Positions 1 through 11,726 of a stretch of DNA of 64,000 nucleotides are shown piece by piece (position 1 is the first letter of the stretch; the number at the start of each line of letters is the position of its first letter). The stretch covers positions 271,984,109 through 272,048,108 of the forward strand of contig OX422222.1 of the NCBI GenBank assembly GCA_949130495.1, given 5' to 3'. The DNA is from Sambucus nigra (lineage: Eukaryota; Streptophyta; Magnoliopsida; Dipsacales; Adoxaceae). The translations under genes were made by a program, and so were the position numbers. The notes under the pieces are model-generated. The model did not search any database. It worked only from the letters and a program-made list of their open reading frames with translations, and was not told the origin of the DNA.

Positions 1-3000
1 CGGTTTGAGTGTATGACAATAAATTGCAAAAATCAGCACTTATACTTAAAAACAAGCCGTCAAAGGGTGAAAACCCAAACCACCTCCCAAACGACCCCGT
101 TGGGGGCACAAACACCTCGCACGAGACCAATGTAACTGGTAGGAACTGACCGCAGAGTCCTGGGTCTCCCGGTTTGAGAGTATGATGATAATTTGCAAAA
201 ATCTGCACTTAAACTTAAAAAAAATCCTTCAAAGGGTGAAAACCCAAAATAACCCCCAAACGATCCTGTAGGAGGCACGAACACCTCGCACGGGACCAAT
301 GTAACTTGTAGGAACTGATCGCGGAGTCCCGGGTCTCCCGGTTTGAGAATATGATGATAATTTACAAAAATCAGCACTTAAACTTAAAAATAAGCCGTCA
401 AAGGGTGAAAACCCAAACTGACCCCCAAACGACCCCGTAGGAGGAACCAACACCTCGCACGGGACCAATGTAACTTGTAGGAACTGATCGCGGAGTCCCA
501 GGTCTCCCGGTTTGAGAGTATGACGATAATTTACAAAAAATCAGCACGTAAACTTAAAAACAAGCCGTCAAAGGGTGAAAACCAGAACCACCCTCCAAAC
601 AACCCTGTTGGGGGCACGAACACCTCGCACGGGACCAATGTAACTTGTAGGAACTGACCGCGGAGCCCCGGGTCTCCCGGTTTGAGAGTAAGACGATATT
701 TTGCAAAAATCAGCACTTAAACTTAAAAACAAGCCGTCAAAGGGTGAAAACCCAAACAAACCCCCAAACGACCCCGTAGGGGGCACGAACACCTCGCACG
801 GGACCAATGTAAGTTGTAGGAACTGACCGCGGAGTCTCGGGTCTCCCGGTTTGAGTATATGATGATAATTTGGAAAAATCATACTTAGACTTAAAAACAA
901 GCCGTCAAAGGGTGAAAACTCAAATCACCCCCCAAACGACCCCGTAGGGGGCACGAACACCTCGCACGGGACCAATGTAACTTGTAGGAACTGACCGCGG
1001 AGTCCCGGGTCTCCCGGTTTGAGGGTATGCCGATAATTTGAAAAAATGAGCACTTAAACTTAAAAACATGTCGTCAAAGGGTGAAAACCCCAACCACCCT
1101 CCAAACGACCCCGTTGGGGGCACGAACACCTCGCACGGGACCAATGTAACTTGTCGAAACTGACCGCGTAGTCCCGAGTCTTCCGGTTTGAGAGTATGAC
1201 GATAATTTGCAAAAACCAGCACTTATACTTAAAAACAAGCCGTCAAAGGGTGAAAACCCAAACCACCCCCCAAACGACCCCGTCGGGGGCACGAACACCT
1301 CACACGGGACCAATGTAACTTCTAGGAACTGATCGCGTAGTCTCGGGTCTCCCAGTTTGAGAGTATGACGATAATTTGCAAAAATCAGCACTTAAACTTA
1401 AAAACAAGCCGTCAAAGGGTGAAAACCCAAACCACCCCCAGACGACCCTGTAGGAAGCACGAACACCTCGCACGGGACCAATGTAACTTGTAGGAACTGA
1501 CCGCGTAGTCCCGAGTCTCCCGGTTTGAGAGAATGATGATAATTTGCAAAAATCAACACTTAAACTTAAAAATAAGACGTCAAACGGTGAAAACCCAAAC
1601 CCACCCCCAAACGACCCCGTAGGAGGCACGAACACGTCGCACGGGACCATTGTAACTTGTAGGAACTCACCTCGTAGTCCCGAGTCTCCCGGTTTGAGAG
1701 TATGACCATAATTTGCAAAAATCAACACTTAAACTTAAAAATAAGCCGTCAAAGGGTGAAAATACAAACCACCCCCAAAACGACCCCATAGGGGGCACGA
1801 ACACCTCGCACGGGACCATTGTAACTTGTAGGAACAAACCGCGTAGTCCCGGGTCTCCCGGTTTGAGAATATGACGATAATTTAGAAATATCATACTTTG
1901 GCTTATAAACAAGCCGTCAAAGGGTGAAAACTCAAACCACCCCCCAAACGATCCCGTAGGGGGCACGGACACCTCGTACGGGACCAATGTAACTTGTAGG
2001 AACTCACTGCATAGCCCCGGGTCTCCCAATTTTAAAGTATGACGATAATTTGCAAAAATCAGCACTTAAACTTAAAAACAAGCAGTCAAAGGGTGAAAAC
2101 CCAAACAACCCCCCAAACGACCCCGTAGGCGGTACGAACACCTCGCACGGGACCAATGTAACTTGTAGGAACTGACCGCGTAGTCCCGGGTCTTTCGGTT
2201 TGAGAGTATGGTGATAATTTGCAAAAATCAGCACTTAAACTTAAAAACAAGCCGTCGAATGGTGAAAACCCAAACCACCCCCCAAGCGACCCCGTAGGAG
2301 GTACGAACACCTCGCACGGGACCAATGTAACTTATAGGAACTGACGGCGTAGTCCCGAGTCTCCCGGTTTGAGAGTATGACGATAATTTGCAAAAATCAG
2401 CACTTAAACTTAAAAACAAGCCGTCAAAGGGGGAAAACCCGAACCACTCCCCAAATCACCCCGTAGGGGGCACGAACACCTCGCACGGGACCAATGTAAC
2501 TTGTAGGAACTGGACGCGTAGTCGCGGGTCTCCCGGTTTGAGAGTATGATGATAATTTGCCAAAATCATCACTAAAACTTAAAAATAAGTTGTTAAAGGG
2601 TGAAAACCCAAACCAACCCCCAAACGACCTCGTAGGAGGCACGAACACCTCGCACGTGACCAATGTAACTTGTAGGAACTGACCGCGTAGTCTCGAGTCT
2701 CCCGGCTTGAGAGTATGACGATAATTTGCAAAAATCAGCACTTAAACTTAAAAATAAGCCGTCAAAGGGTGAAAACCCAAACCACCACCCTGACGATCCT
2801 ATAGGGGGCACGAACACCTCGCACGGGACCAATGTAACTTGTAGGAACTAACCGTTTAGTCCCGGGTCTCCCGGTTTGAGAATATGATGATAATTTGGAA
2901 AAATCAGTACTTAAACTTGAAAACAAGCCGTCAAAGGGTGAAAACCCAAACCACCCCCCAAACGACCCCGTAGGGGGCACGAACACCTCGCACGGGACCA

Positions 3001-6000
3001 ATGTAACTTGTAGGAACTGATCGCGGAGTCCCGGGTCTCCCGGTTTGAGAGTATGACGATAATTTACAAAAATCAGCACTTAAACTTAAAAACAAGCCGT
3101 CAAAGGGTGAAAACCAGAACCACCCCGCAAACGACCCCGTTGGGGGCACGAACACCTCGCACGGGACCAATGTAACTTGTAGGAACTGACCGCGGAGTCC
3201 CGGGTCTCCCGGTTTGAGAGTTAGACGATATTTTGCAAAAATTAGCACTTAAACATAAAAACAAGCCGTCAAAGGGTGAAAACCCAAACTAACCCCCAAA
3301 CGACCCCGTAAGGGGCACGTACACCTCGCACGGGACCAATGTAACTTGTAGGAACTGACCGCGGAGTCCCGGGTCTCCCGATTTGAGTATATGATGATAA
3401 TTTGGGAAAATCATACTTAGAGTTAAAAACAAGCCGTCAAAGGGTGAAAACTCAAATCACCCCCCAAACGACCCCGTAGGGGGCACGAACACCTCGCACG
3501 GGACCAATGTTACTTGTAGGAACTGGCCGCGGAGTCCCCGGTCTCCCGGTTTGAGGGTATGCTAATAATTTGCAAAAATCAGCACTTAAACTTAAAAACA
3601 AGCCGTCAAAGGGTGAAAACCCAAACCACCCCTTAGACGACCCTGTAGGAAGCACGGACACCTCGCACGGGACCAATGTAACTTGTAGGAACTGACCGCG
3701 TAGTCCCGAGCCTCCTAGTTTGAGAGTATGATGATAATTTGCAAAAATCAGCACTTAAACTTAAAAACAAGACGTCAAATGGTGAAAACCCAAACCAACC
3801 CCCAGACGACCCCGTAGGAGGCACGAACACCTCGCACGGGACCCATGTAACTTGTAGGAACTCACCGCGTAGTCCCGGGTCTCCCGGTTTGAGAGTATGA
3901 CCATAATTTGCAAAAATCAACACTTAAACTTAAAAATAAGCCGTCAAAGGGTGAAAATCCAAACCACCCCCCAAACGACTCCATAGGGGGCACGAACACC
4001 TCGCACGGGACCATTGTAACTTGTAGGAACTGACCACGTAGTCCTGGGTCTCCCGATTTGAGAATATGACGATAATATGGAAAAATCATACTTTGGCTTA
4101 TTAACAAGCCGTCAAAGGGTGAAAACTCAAACCACCCCCCAAACGACCCCGTAGGGGGCACGGACACCTCGCACGGGACCAATGTAACTTGTAGGAACTG
4201 ACCGCATAGCCCCGGGTATCCCAATTTTAGAGTATGACGATAATTTGCAAAAATCAGCACTTAAACTTAAAAACAAGCAGTCAAAGGGTGAAAACCCAAA
4301 CCACCCCCCAAACGACCCCGTAGGCGGTACGAACACCTCGCACGGGACCAATGTAACTTGTAGGAACTGACCGCGTAGTCCCGGGTCTTTCGATTTAAGA
4401 GTATGGTGATAATTTGCAAAAATCAGCACTTAAACTTAAAAACAAGTCGTCAAATGGTGAAAACCCAAACCAACCCCCAAACGACCCCGTAGGAGGTACG
4501 AAAACCTCCCACGGGACCAATGTAACTTGTAGGAACTGACCGCGTAGTCCCGGGTCTCCCGGTTTGAGAGTATGAGGATAATTTGCAAAAATCAGCACTT
4601 AAAACAAGCCGTCAAAGGAAAAAAACCCGAACCACTCCCCAAATCATCCCGTAGGGAGCACGAACACCTCGCACGGGACCAATGTAACTTGTAGGAACTG
4701 GCCGCGTAGTCCCGGGTCTCCCGGTTTGAGAGTATGACGATAATTTGCAAAAATTAACACTAAAACTTAAAAATAAGTTGTTAAAGGGTGAAAACCCAAA
4801 CCAACCCCCAAACGACCTCGTAGGAGGCACGAACATCTCGCACGGGACCAATGTAACTTGTAGGAACTGACCGCGTAGTCCCGGGTCTCCCGGATTGAGA
4901 ATATGACAATAATTTGGAAAAATCAAGCACTTAAACTTAAAAACATGCCGTCAAAGGGTGAAAATTCAAACCAACCCCGTAGGGGTACGAACACCTCGCA
5001 CGGGACCAATGTAACTTGTAGGAACTGACCGCGTAGTCCCGGGTCTCCCAGTTTGTGAATATGACTATAATTTATAAAAATCATACTTAGACTTAAAAAC
5101 AAGCCGTCAAAGGGTGAAAACCCGAACCACCCCGCCTAACGACCCCGTAGGGGGCGCGAACACCTCGCACGGGACCAATGTAACTTGTAGAAACTGATCG
5201 CGTAGTCCCGGGTCTCCCGGTTTGAGAGTATGACGATAATTTGCAAAAATCAGCACTTAAACTTAAAAATAAGCCGTCAAAGGGTAAAAACCCAAACCAC
5301 CACCCAGACGACCTTGTAGGAAGCACGAACACCTCGCACAGGACCAATGTAACTTGTAGGAACTGACCGCGTAGTCCCGAGTCTCCCGGTTTGAGAGTAT
5401 GATGATAATTTGCAAAAACCAGTACTTAAACTTAAAAACAAGACGTCAAACGGTGAAAACCCAAACCAACCCCCAAACGACCCCGTAGGAGGCACGAACA
5501 CCTCGCACGGGACCAATGTAACTTGTAGGAACTCACCGCGTAGTCCCGGGTCTCCCGGTTTGAGAGTATGACCATAATTTGAAAAAATCAACACTTAAAC
5601 TTAAAAATAAGCCGTCAAAGGGTGAAAATCCAAACCACCCCCCAAACGACCCCATAGGGGGTACGAACACCTCACACGGGACCATTGTAACTTGTAGGAA
5701 CTGACCGCGTAGTCCCGGGTCTCCCGGTTTGAGAATATGATGATAATTTAGAAAAATCATACTTTGGCATATAAACAAGCTGTCAAAGGGTGAAAACTCA
5801 AACCACCCCCCAAACAACCCCGTAGGGGGCATGAACACCTCGCACGGGACCAATGTAACTTTTAGGAACTGACCGCATAGCCCCGGGTCTCCCAGTTTTA
5901 GAGTATGACGATAATTTACAAAAATCAGCACTTAAACTTAAAAACAAGCAGTCAAAGGGTGAAAACCTAAACCACCCCCCAAACGACCCCGTAGGCGGCA

Positions 6001-9000
6001 CGAACACCTCGCACGGGACCAATGTAACTTGTAGGAACTGACCGCGTAGTCCTGGGTCTTCCGGTTTGAGAGTATGATGATAATTTGCAAAAATCAGCAC
6101 TTAAACTTAAAAACAAGCCGTCAAATGGTGAAAACCCAAACCAACCCCCAAACGACCCCGTAGGAGGTACGAACACCTCGCACGGGACCAATGTAACTTG
6201 TAGGAACTGGCCGCGTAGTCTTGGGTCTCCCGGTTTGAGAGTGAGACGGTAATTTGCAAAAATCAGCACTAAAACTTTAAAATAAGTTGTTAAAGGGTGA
6301 AAACCCAAACCAACCCCCAAACAACCTCATAGGAGGCACGAACAACTCGCACGGGACCAATGTAACTTGTAGGAACTGACCGCGTAGTCCCGAGTCTCCC
6401 GGTTTGAGAGTATGACGATAATATGCAAAAATCAGCACTTAAACATAAAAACAAGACGTCAAAGGGTGAAAACCCAAACCACTCCCCAGACGATCCTATA
6501 GGGGGGACGAACACCTCGCACGGGACCAATGTAACTTGTAGGAACTAACCGCGTAGTCCTGGATCTCCCAGTTTGAGAATATGATTATAATTTGGAAAAA
6601 TCATACTTAGACTTAAAAACAAGTCGTCAAAGGGTGAAAACCCAAACGAACCCCCAAACGACCCCGTAGGGGGCACGAACACCTCGTACGGGACCAATGT
6701 AACTTGTAGGAACTGACCGCGTAGTCTTGGGTCTCCCGGTTTGAGAGTATGACGATAATTTGCAAAAACCAGCACTTATACTTAAAAACAAGCCGTCAAA
6801 GGGTGAAAACCCAAACCACCCCCCAAACGACCCCGTAGGGGGCACGAACACCTCGCACGGGTCCAATGTAACTTATAGGAACTGGCCGCGTAGTCATGGG
6901 TCTCCCAGTTTGAGAATATGATGATAATTTGCAAAAATCATACTTAGACTTAAAAATAAGCCGTCAAAGGGTGAAAACCCAAACCACCCCCCAAACTACC
7001 CCGTAGGGGGCACGAACACCTCGCACGGGACCAATGTAACTTGTAGGAACTGACCGCGGAGTCCCGGGTCTCCCGGTTTGTGTATATGATGATAATTTGG
7101 AAAAATTATACTTAGACTTAAAAACAAGCCGTCAAAGGGTGAAAATCCAAACCACCCCCCAAACGACCCCGTAGGGGGCACGAACACCTCGTACGGGACC
7201 AATGTAACTTGTAGGAACTGACCGCGGAGTCCCGGGTCTCCCGGTTTGAGGCTATGCCGATAATTTGCAAAAATCTGCACTTAAACTTAAAAACAAGCCT
7301 TCAAAGGGTGAAAACCCAAACCGCCCCCCAAACGACCCCGTTGGGGGCACGAACACCTCGCACGGGACCAATATAACTTGTCGAAACTGACTGCATAGTC
7401 CCGGGTCTTCCGGTTTAAGAGTATGATGATAAGTTACAAAAATCATTACTTAAACTTGAAAACAAGCCGTCAAAGGGTGAAAACCCAAACCACCACCCAA
7501 ACGACCCCGTTGGGGGAACGAAAACCTCGCACCGGACCAATGTAACTTGTAGGAACTGACCGCGTAGTCCCGGGTCTCCCGGTTTGAGAGTATGACAATA
7601 ATTTACAGAAATCAAGCAATTAAACTTAAAAACATGCCGTCAAAGGCTGAAAACTCAAACCAACCCCGTAGGGGGCACGAACACCTCGCACGGGACCAAT
7701 GTAACTTGTAGGAACAGACCGCGTATTCCCGGGTCTCCCAGTTTGTGAATATGACGATAATTTATAAAAATCATACTTAGACTTAAAAACAAGCCGTCAA
7801 AGGGTGAAAACCCAAACCACCCCCCAAACGACCCCGTAGGGGGCACGAACACCTCGTACGGGACCAATGTAACTTGTAGGAACTGATCGTGTAGTCCCGG
7901 GTCTCCCGGTTTGAGAGTATGTCGATAATTTGCAAAAATCAGCACTTAAACTTAAAAACAAGCCGTCAAAGGGTGAAAAACAAAACCACCCCCCAGACGA
8001 CCCTGTAGGAAGCACGAACACCTCGCACGGGACCAATGTAACTTGTAGGAACTGACCGCGTAGTCCCGAGTCTCCCGGTTTGAGTGTATGACGATAATTT
8101 GCAAAAATTAGCACTTAAACTTAAAAACAAGATGTCAAACGGTGAAAACCCAAACCAACCCCCAAACGACCCCGTAGGAGGCACGAACACCTCGCACGGG
8201 ACCAATGTAACTTGTAGGAACTCACCGCGTAGTCCCGGGTCTCCTGGTTTGAGAGTGTGACCATAATTTGCAAAAATCAACACTTAAACTTAAAAATAAG
8301 CCGTCAAATGGTGAAAATCCAAACCACCCCCAAACGACCCCATAGGGGGCACGAACACCTCGCACGGGACCATTGTAACTTGTAGGAACTGACCGCATAG
8401 TCCCGGGTCTACCGGTTTGAGAATATGATGATAATTTGGAAAAATCATACTTTGGCTTATAAACAAGCTGTCAAAGGGTGAATACTCAAACCACCCCCCA
8501 AACAACCCCGTAGAGGGTACGAACACCTCGCACGGGACCAATGTAACTTGTAGGAACTGACCGCATAGCCCCGGGTCTCCCAGTTTTAGAGTATGATGAT
8601 AATTTGCAAAAAATTAGCACTTAAACTTAAAAACAAGCAATCAAAGGGTGAAAACCCAAACCACCCCCCAAACGACCCCGTAGGCGGCACGAACACCTCG
8701 CACGGGACCAATGTAACTTGTAGGAACTGACCGCGTAGTCCCGGGTCTTCCGGTTTGAGAGTATGATGATAATTTGTGAAAATCAGCACTTAAACTTAAA
8801 AACAAGCCGTCAAATGGTGAAAACCCAAACCAACCCCCAAACGACCCCGTAGGAGGTACGAACACTTCGCCCGGGACCAATGTAACTTGTAGGAACTGAC
8901 CGCGTAGTCCCGGGTCTCTCAGTTTGAGAGTATGACGATAATTTGCAAAAATCAGCACTTAAACTTAAAAACAAGCCGTCAAAGGGAGAAAACCCAAACC

Positions 9001-10110
9001 ACTCCCCAAACCACCCCGTAGGGGGCACGAACACCTCGCACGGGACCAATGTAACTTGTAGGAACTGACCGCGTAGTCCCGGGTCTCCCGGTTTGAGAGT
9101 ATGACGATAATTTGCAAAAATCAGCACTAAAACATAAAAATAAGTTGTTAAAGGGTGAAAACCCAAACCAACCCCCAAACGACCTCATAGGAGGCACGAA
9201 CACCTCGCACGGGACCAATGTAACTTGTAGGAACTGACCGCGTAGTCCCGAGTCTACCGGTTTGAGAGTATGACGATAATTTGCAAAAATCAGCACTTAA
9301 ACTTAAAAACAAGCCGTCAAAGGGTGAAAACCCAAACCACCCCCCAGACGATCCTATAGGGGGACACGAACACCTCGCACGGGACCAATGTAACTTGTAG
9401 GAACTAACCGCGTAGTCCCGGGTCTCCCGGTTTGAGAATATGATGATAATTTGGAAAAATCATACTTAGACTTAAAAACAAGCCGTCAAAGGGTGAAAAC
9501 CCAAACGAACCCCCAAACGACCCCGTAGGGGGCACGAACACCTCGCACGGGACCAATGTAACTTGTAGGAACTGACCGCGTAGTCCTGGGTCTCCCGGTT
9601 TGAGAGTATGACGATAATTTGCAAAAACCAGCACTTATACTTAAAAACAAGCCATCAAAGGGTGAAAACCCAAACCACCCCCCAAACGACCCCGTAGGGG
9701 GCACGAACACCTCGCACGGGACCAATGTAACTTGTAGGAACTGACCGCGTAGTCATGGGTCTCCCAGTTTGAGAATATGATGATAATTTGCAAAAATCTT
9801 ACTTAGACTTAAAAATAAGCCGTCAAAGGGTGAAAACCCAAACCACCCCCCAAACGACCCCGTAGGGGGCACGAACACCTTGCACGGGACCAATGTAACT
9901 TGTAGGAACTAACCGCGTAGTCCCGAGTCTCCCGATTTGAGAGTATGACTATAATTTGCAAAAATCAGCACTTAAACTTAAAAACAAGTCGTTAAAGGGT
10001 GAAAACCCAAACGACCTCGTAGGGGCACGAACACCTCGCACGGGACCAATGTAACTTGTAGGAACTGACTGCGTAGTCCCGGGTCTCCCGTTTTTTGAAT
10101 ATGACGATAA
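1..10110. repeat. 169-bp satellite array, about 60 monomers
   Basis: A head-to-tail tandem repeat with a period of 168-170 bp fills the first 10.1 kb and continues off the left edge. Landmarks recur in every monomer: CAAGCCGTCAAAGGGTGAAA, then a CCCC-GTA-GGGG hairpin, then CACCTCGCACGGGACCAATG, then GGGTCTCCCGGTTTGAGA. Monomers differ by scattered substitutions, and a few are shortened (near 4970, 7665 and 10005). Marker variants recur at multi-monomer spacing, so the array has higher-order structure (see findings). The minus-strand open frames of about 105 codons here cross two to three monomers only because 169 is not a multiple of three. They are not genes. I do not recognise the family, and no related sequence was seen elsewhere in the window. 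Confidence 0.97.
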
Positions 10111-10599
10111 TTTGCATTCATATATGTAATTTTTTTGTTTTGAGTATTTTTTTTTGTAAATTATTGGGTTACTAACATCGTATCTTTTTTGTATTCTATT
10201 GTTTTTTGCAGGATAACAGTTTATCGTTGGCTTTTATTCGCGTGGAACACACAAACAACTCAATAGTTTACAACAAGGGGTTTATTAATGAATCCATTTG
10301 TTTGTGTCATGACTGTATGGTCTTTTGTTGTTTTATTATTGATTTTTATGCCCATGAGGGCCTTTGTAAGTTAATCGTTATATTTTGTGGCCTTGCGGGC
10401 TTTATGTTAGGTAGGTTTTGTATTAACAGGTTTTCGAATGTCCAGAAAATAGAGGAAACTCTGCCCAATTTTTTTTGGGCCTGTGAGCAGTTAAAGACCT
10501 GTAATATTTTGAAGTTTGTATGTACATTAGTTTATTAATAACACACAATATTATTAATTTGTGAATTTTGTGCTTTCAATATTTTTTTTTAAATTAAAA
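10111..10599. other. Non-satellite DNA between the array and the CACTA end; no supported gene
   Basis: The satellite stops in the middle of a monomer near 10110 and AT-rich DNA follows. A plus-strand open frame of 110 codons at 10206-10538 starts just before an acceptor-like TTTTTTGCAG. It is cysteine- and phenylalanine-rich and resembles no family I know, so I do not call it a gene. The segment may be internal sequence of the CACTA element that ends at 11189, because no other left boundary is visible. That is inference. Confidence 0.4.
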
Positions 10600-11189
10600 A
10601 ATTGGCACAGTTCAAAATCGTGGCAAAAGTGTATCATATTTTGGCACGGTTTTAAACTGTGCTAATTTTTTTTAAACTATGTTGAATATGGCACAGTTAA
10701 AAACTGTGCCAAAAGTGTGCCAGAAATATCAAATTCTGGCACAGTTTAAAAGTGTGCCAGAAGTCCTCCTATTTTGCTGAATCTGGCACAGTTAAAAACT
10801 GTGCCAAAAGTGTGCCAGAAATATCAAATTCTGGCACGGTTTAAAAGTGTGCCAGAAGTGTTCCTATTTTGCTAAATCTGGCACAGTTAAAAACTGTGCT
10901 AAAAGTGTGCCAGAAATATCAAATTCTGGCACGGTTTAAAAGTGTGCCAGAAGTGTTCCTGTTTGGCTGAATCTGGCACAGTTAAAAACTGTGCCAAAAG
11001 AGTGCCAGAAATATCAAATTCTGGCACGGTTTAAAAGTGTTCCTGTTTGGCTGATTCTGGCACACTTTTGAGCAGTGCCAGAAAAAAATTCCCATTTTCG
11101 AACACCTGATTCTGGCACAGTTCAAAACCGTGCCAGATTTGATCTGGCACAGTTTTAAACCGTGCCAGAATCCTATTTTTGGTGTAGTG
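10600..11189 (+). mobile_element. 3' end of a CACTA-type DNA transposon (subterminal repeats and terminus)
   Basis: The segment ends with TAGTG at 11185-11189, and its reverse complement reads CACTACACCAAAAATAGG, a typical plant CACTA terminus. Upstream lie many direct and inverted copies of CTGGCAC and GTGCCAG, the usual layout of the subterminal region where the element's DNA-binding protein attaches. The three bases after the terminus, CTA at 11190-11192, would be one side of a 3-bp target duplication. No matching left terminus is present, so the element is truncated or its left part was lost next to the satellite. No transposase domain was recognised. Confidence 0.7.
10690..11069. repeat. 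95-bp tandem repeat with hairpins, about four copies
   Basis: Copies start at 10690, 10785, 10880 and 10975, exactly 95 bp apart, and a partial copy follows. Each contains a palindrome of 9-bp arms GGCACAGTT/AACTGTGCC separated by three A, then a second, looser pair of GTGCCAG and CTGGCAC boxes. They form the subterminal array of the CACTA end. Confidence 0.85.
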
Positions 11190-11501
11190 CTATAAGAGTA
11201 TAACAATAAGCCCCTAAGACTTCATGCATAAGCTCTGGATTCGATGATGCAGAGTGAGTAAATGGACTCTTTTATTCTGCTCGTACTGGAGCGGAGGGTC
11301 GGATCTCATGTGGTTGGCTTAGGCCGACCAGATTGCCTTTGTTCAAGTGAAAATATTTGAGAACACGTGTCAAAAAAATAAATCATCTCCTTTTTAATGA
11401 TTGTGTCAGGGTGCATGTGTAGGTGCTATGTACCGTCATTCCAGTTTCTACAAGCTTTTGACGTTCTTTCTACTGCTTCTTTTTAGTCACTTCTTTGAAA
11501 C

Positions 11502-11509
11502 TATAAATA
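11502..11509 (+). promoter_or_regulatory. Candidate TATA box
   Basis: TATAAATAC lies in a CT-rich context and is followed about 70 bp downstream by an ATG at 11580. It could belong to a solo LTR or to a decayed gene promoter. Nothing else confirms transcription. Confidence 0.3.
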
Positions 11510-11579
11510 CCCACCACAAATCATATTCGTCACCACAGTTCAAACATTTATAGAAAAGTAAAGAAAAAAAAATCCAGGC

Positions 11580-11726
11580 ATGATTCAGAGTGTTCTTAAG
11601 AGAAACGTTATCATCGTAGAAACGCTTATTTATCTCTTCCCGGTTTGCTTTCTAGTACCTGCCCTAGTTCCTTGCATCATATTGTTTTTATCAGGTACGC
11701 CCTTTTTCTTACTTGTTAGGGTTTGA
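11580..11726 (+). CDS. Short hydrophobic open frame, uncertain
   Basis: A 48-codon open frame begins 70 bp after the TATA-like box. Its middle is strongly hydrophobic (roughly residues 15-45, rich in Leu, Val, Phe and Pro), so it could form one membrane segment. A donor-like CAG/GTACG near 11693 means it could instead be a first exon. I recognise no family, and a chance frame is quite possible. Confidence 0.15.
   Translation: MIQSVLKRNVIIVETLIYLFPVCFLVPALVPCIILFLSGTPFFLLVRV

Noticed and set aside
60..9725. About fifty minus-strand open frames of 60-142 codons with similar translations
   Set aside because: They are translations of the 169-bp satellite across two or three monomers. The frame changes each monomer, and no codon-level conservation beyond DNA identity is seen.
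1..10110. A CRISPR-like array
   Set aside because: The units are 169 bp, tandem without unique spacers, in plant-type DNA.
10206..10538. A 110-codon open frame next to the CACTA end
   Set aside because: No recognisable family, no conserved domain, odd Cys/Phe composition. Recorded only as unassigned sequence.
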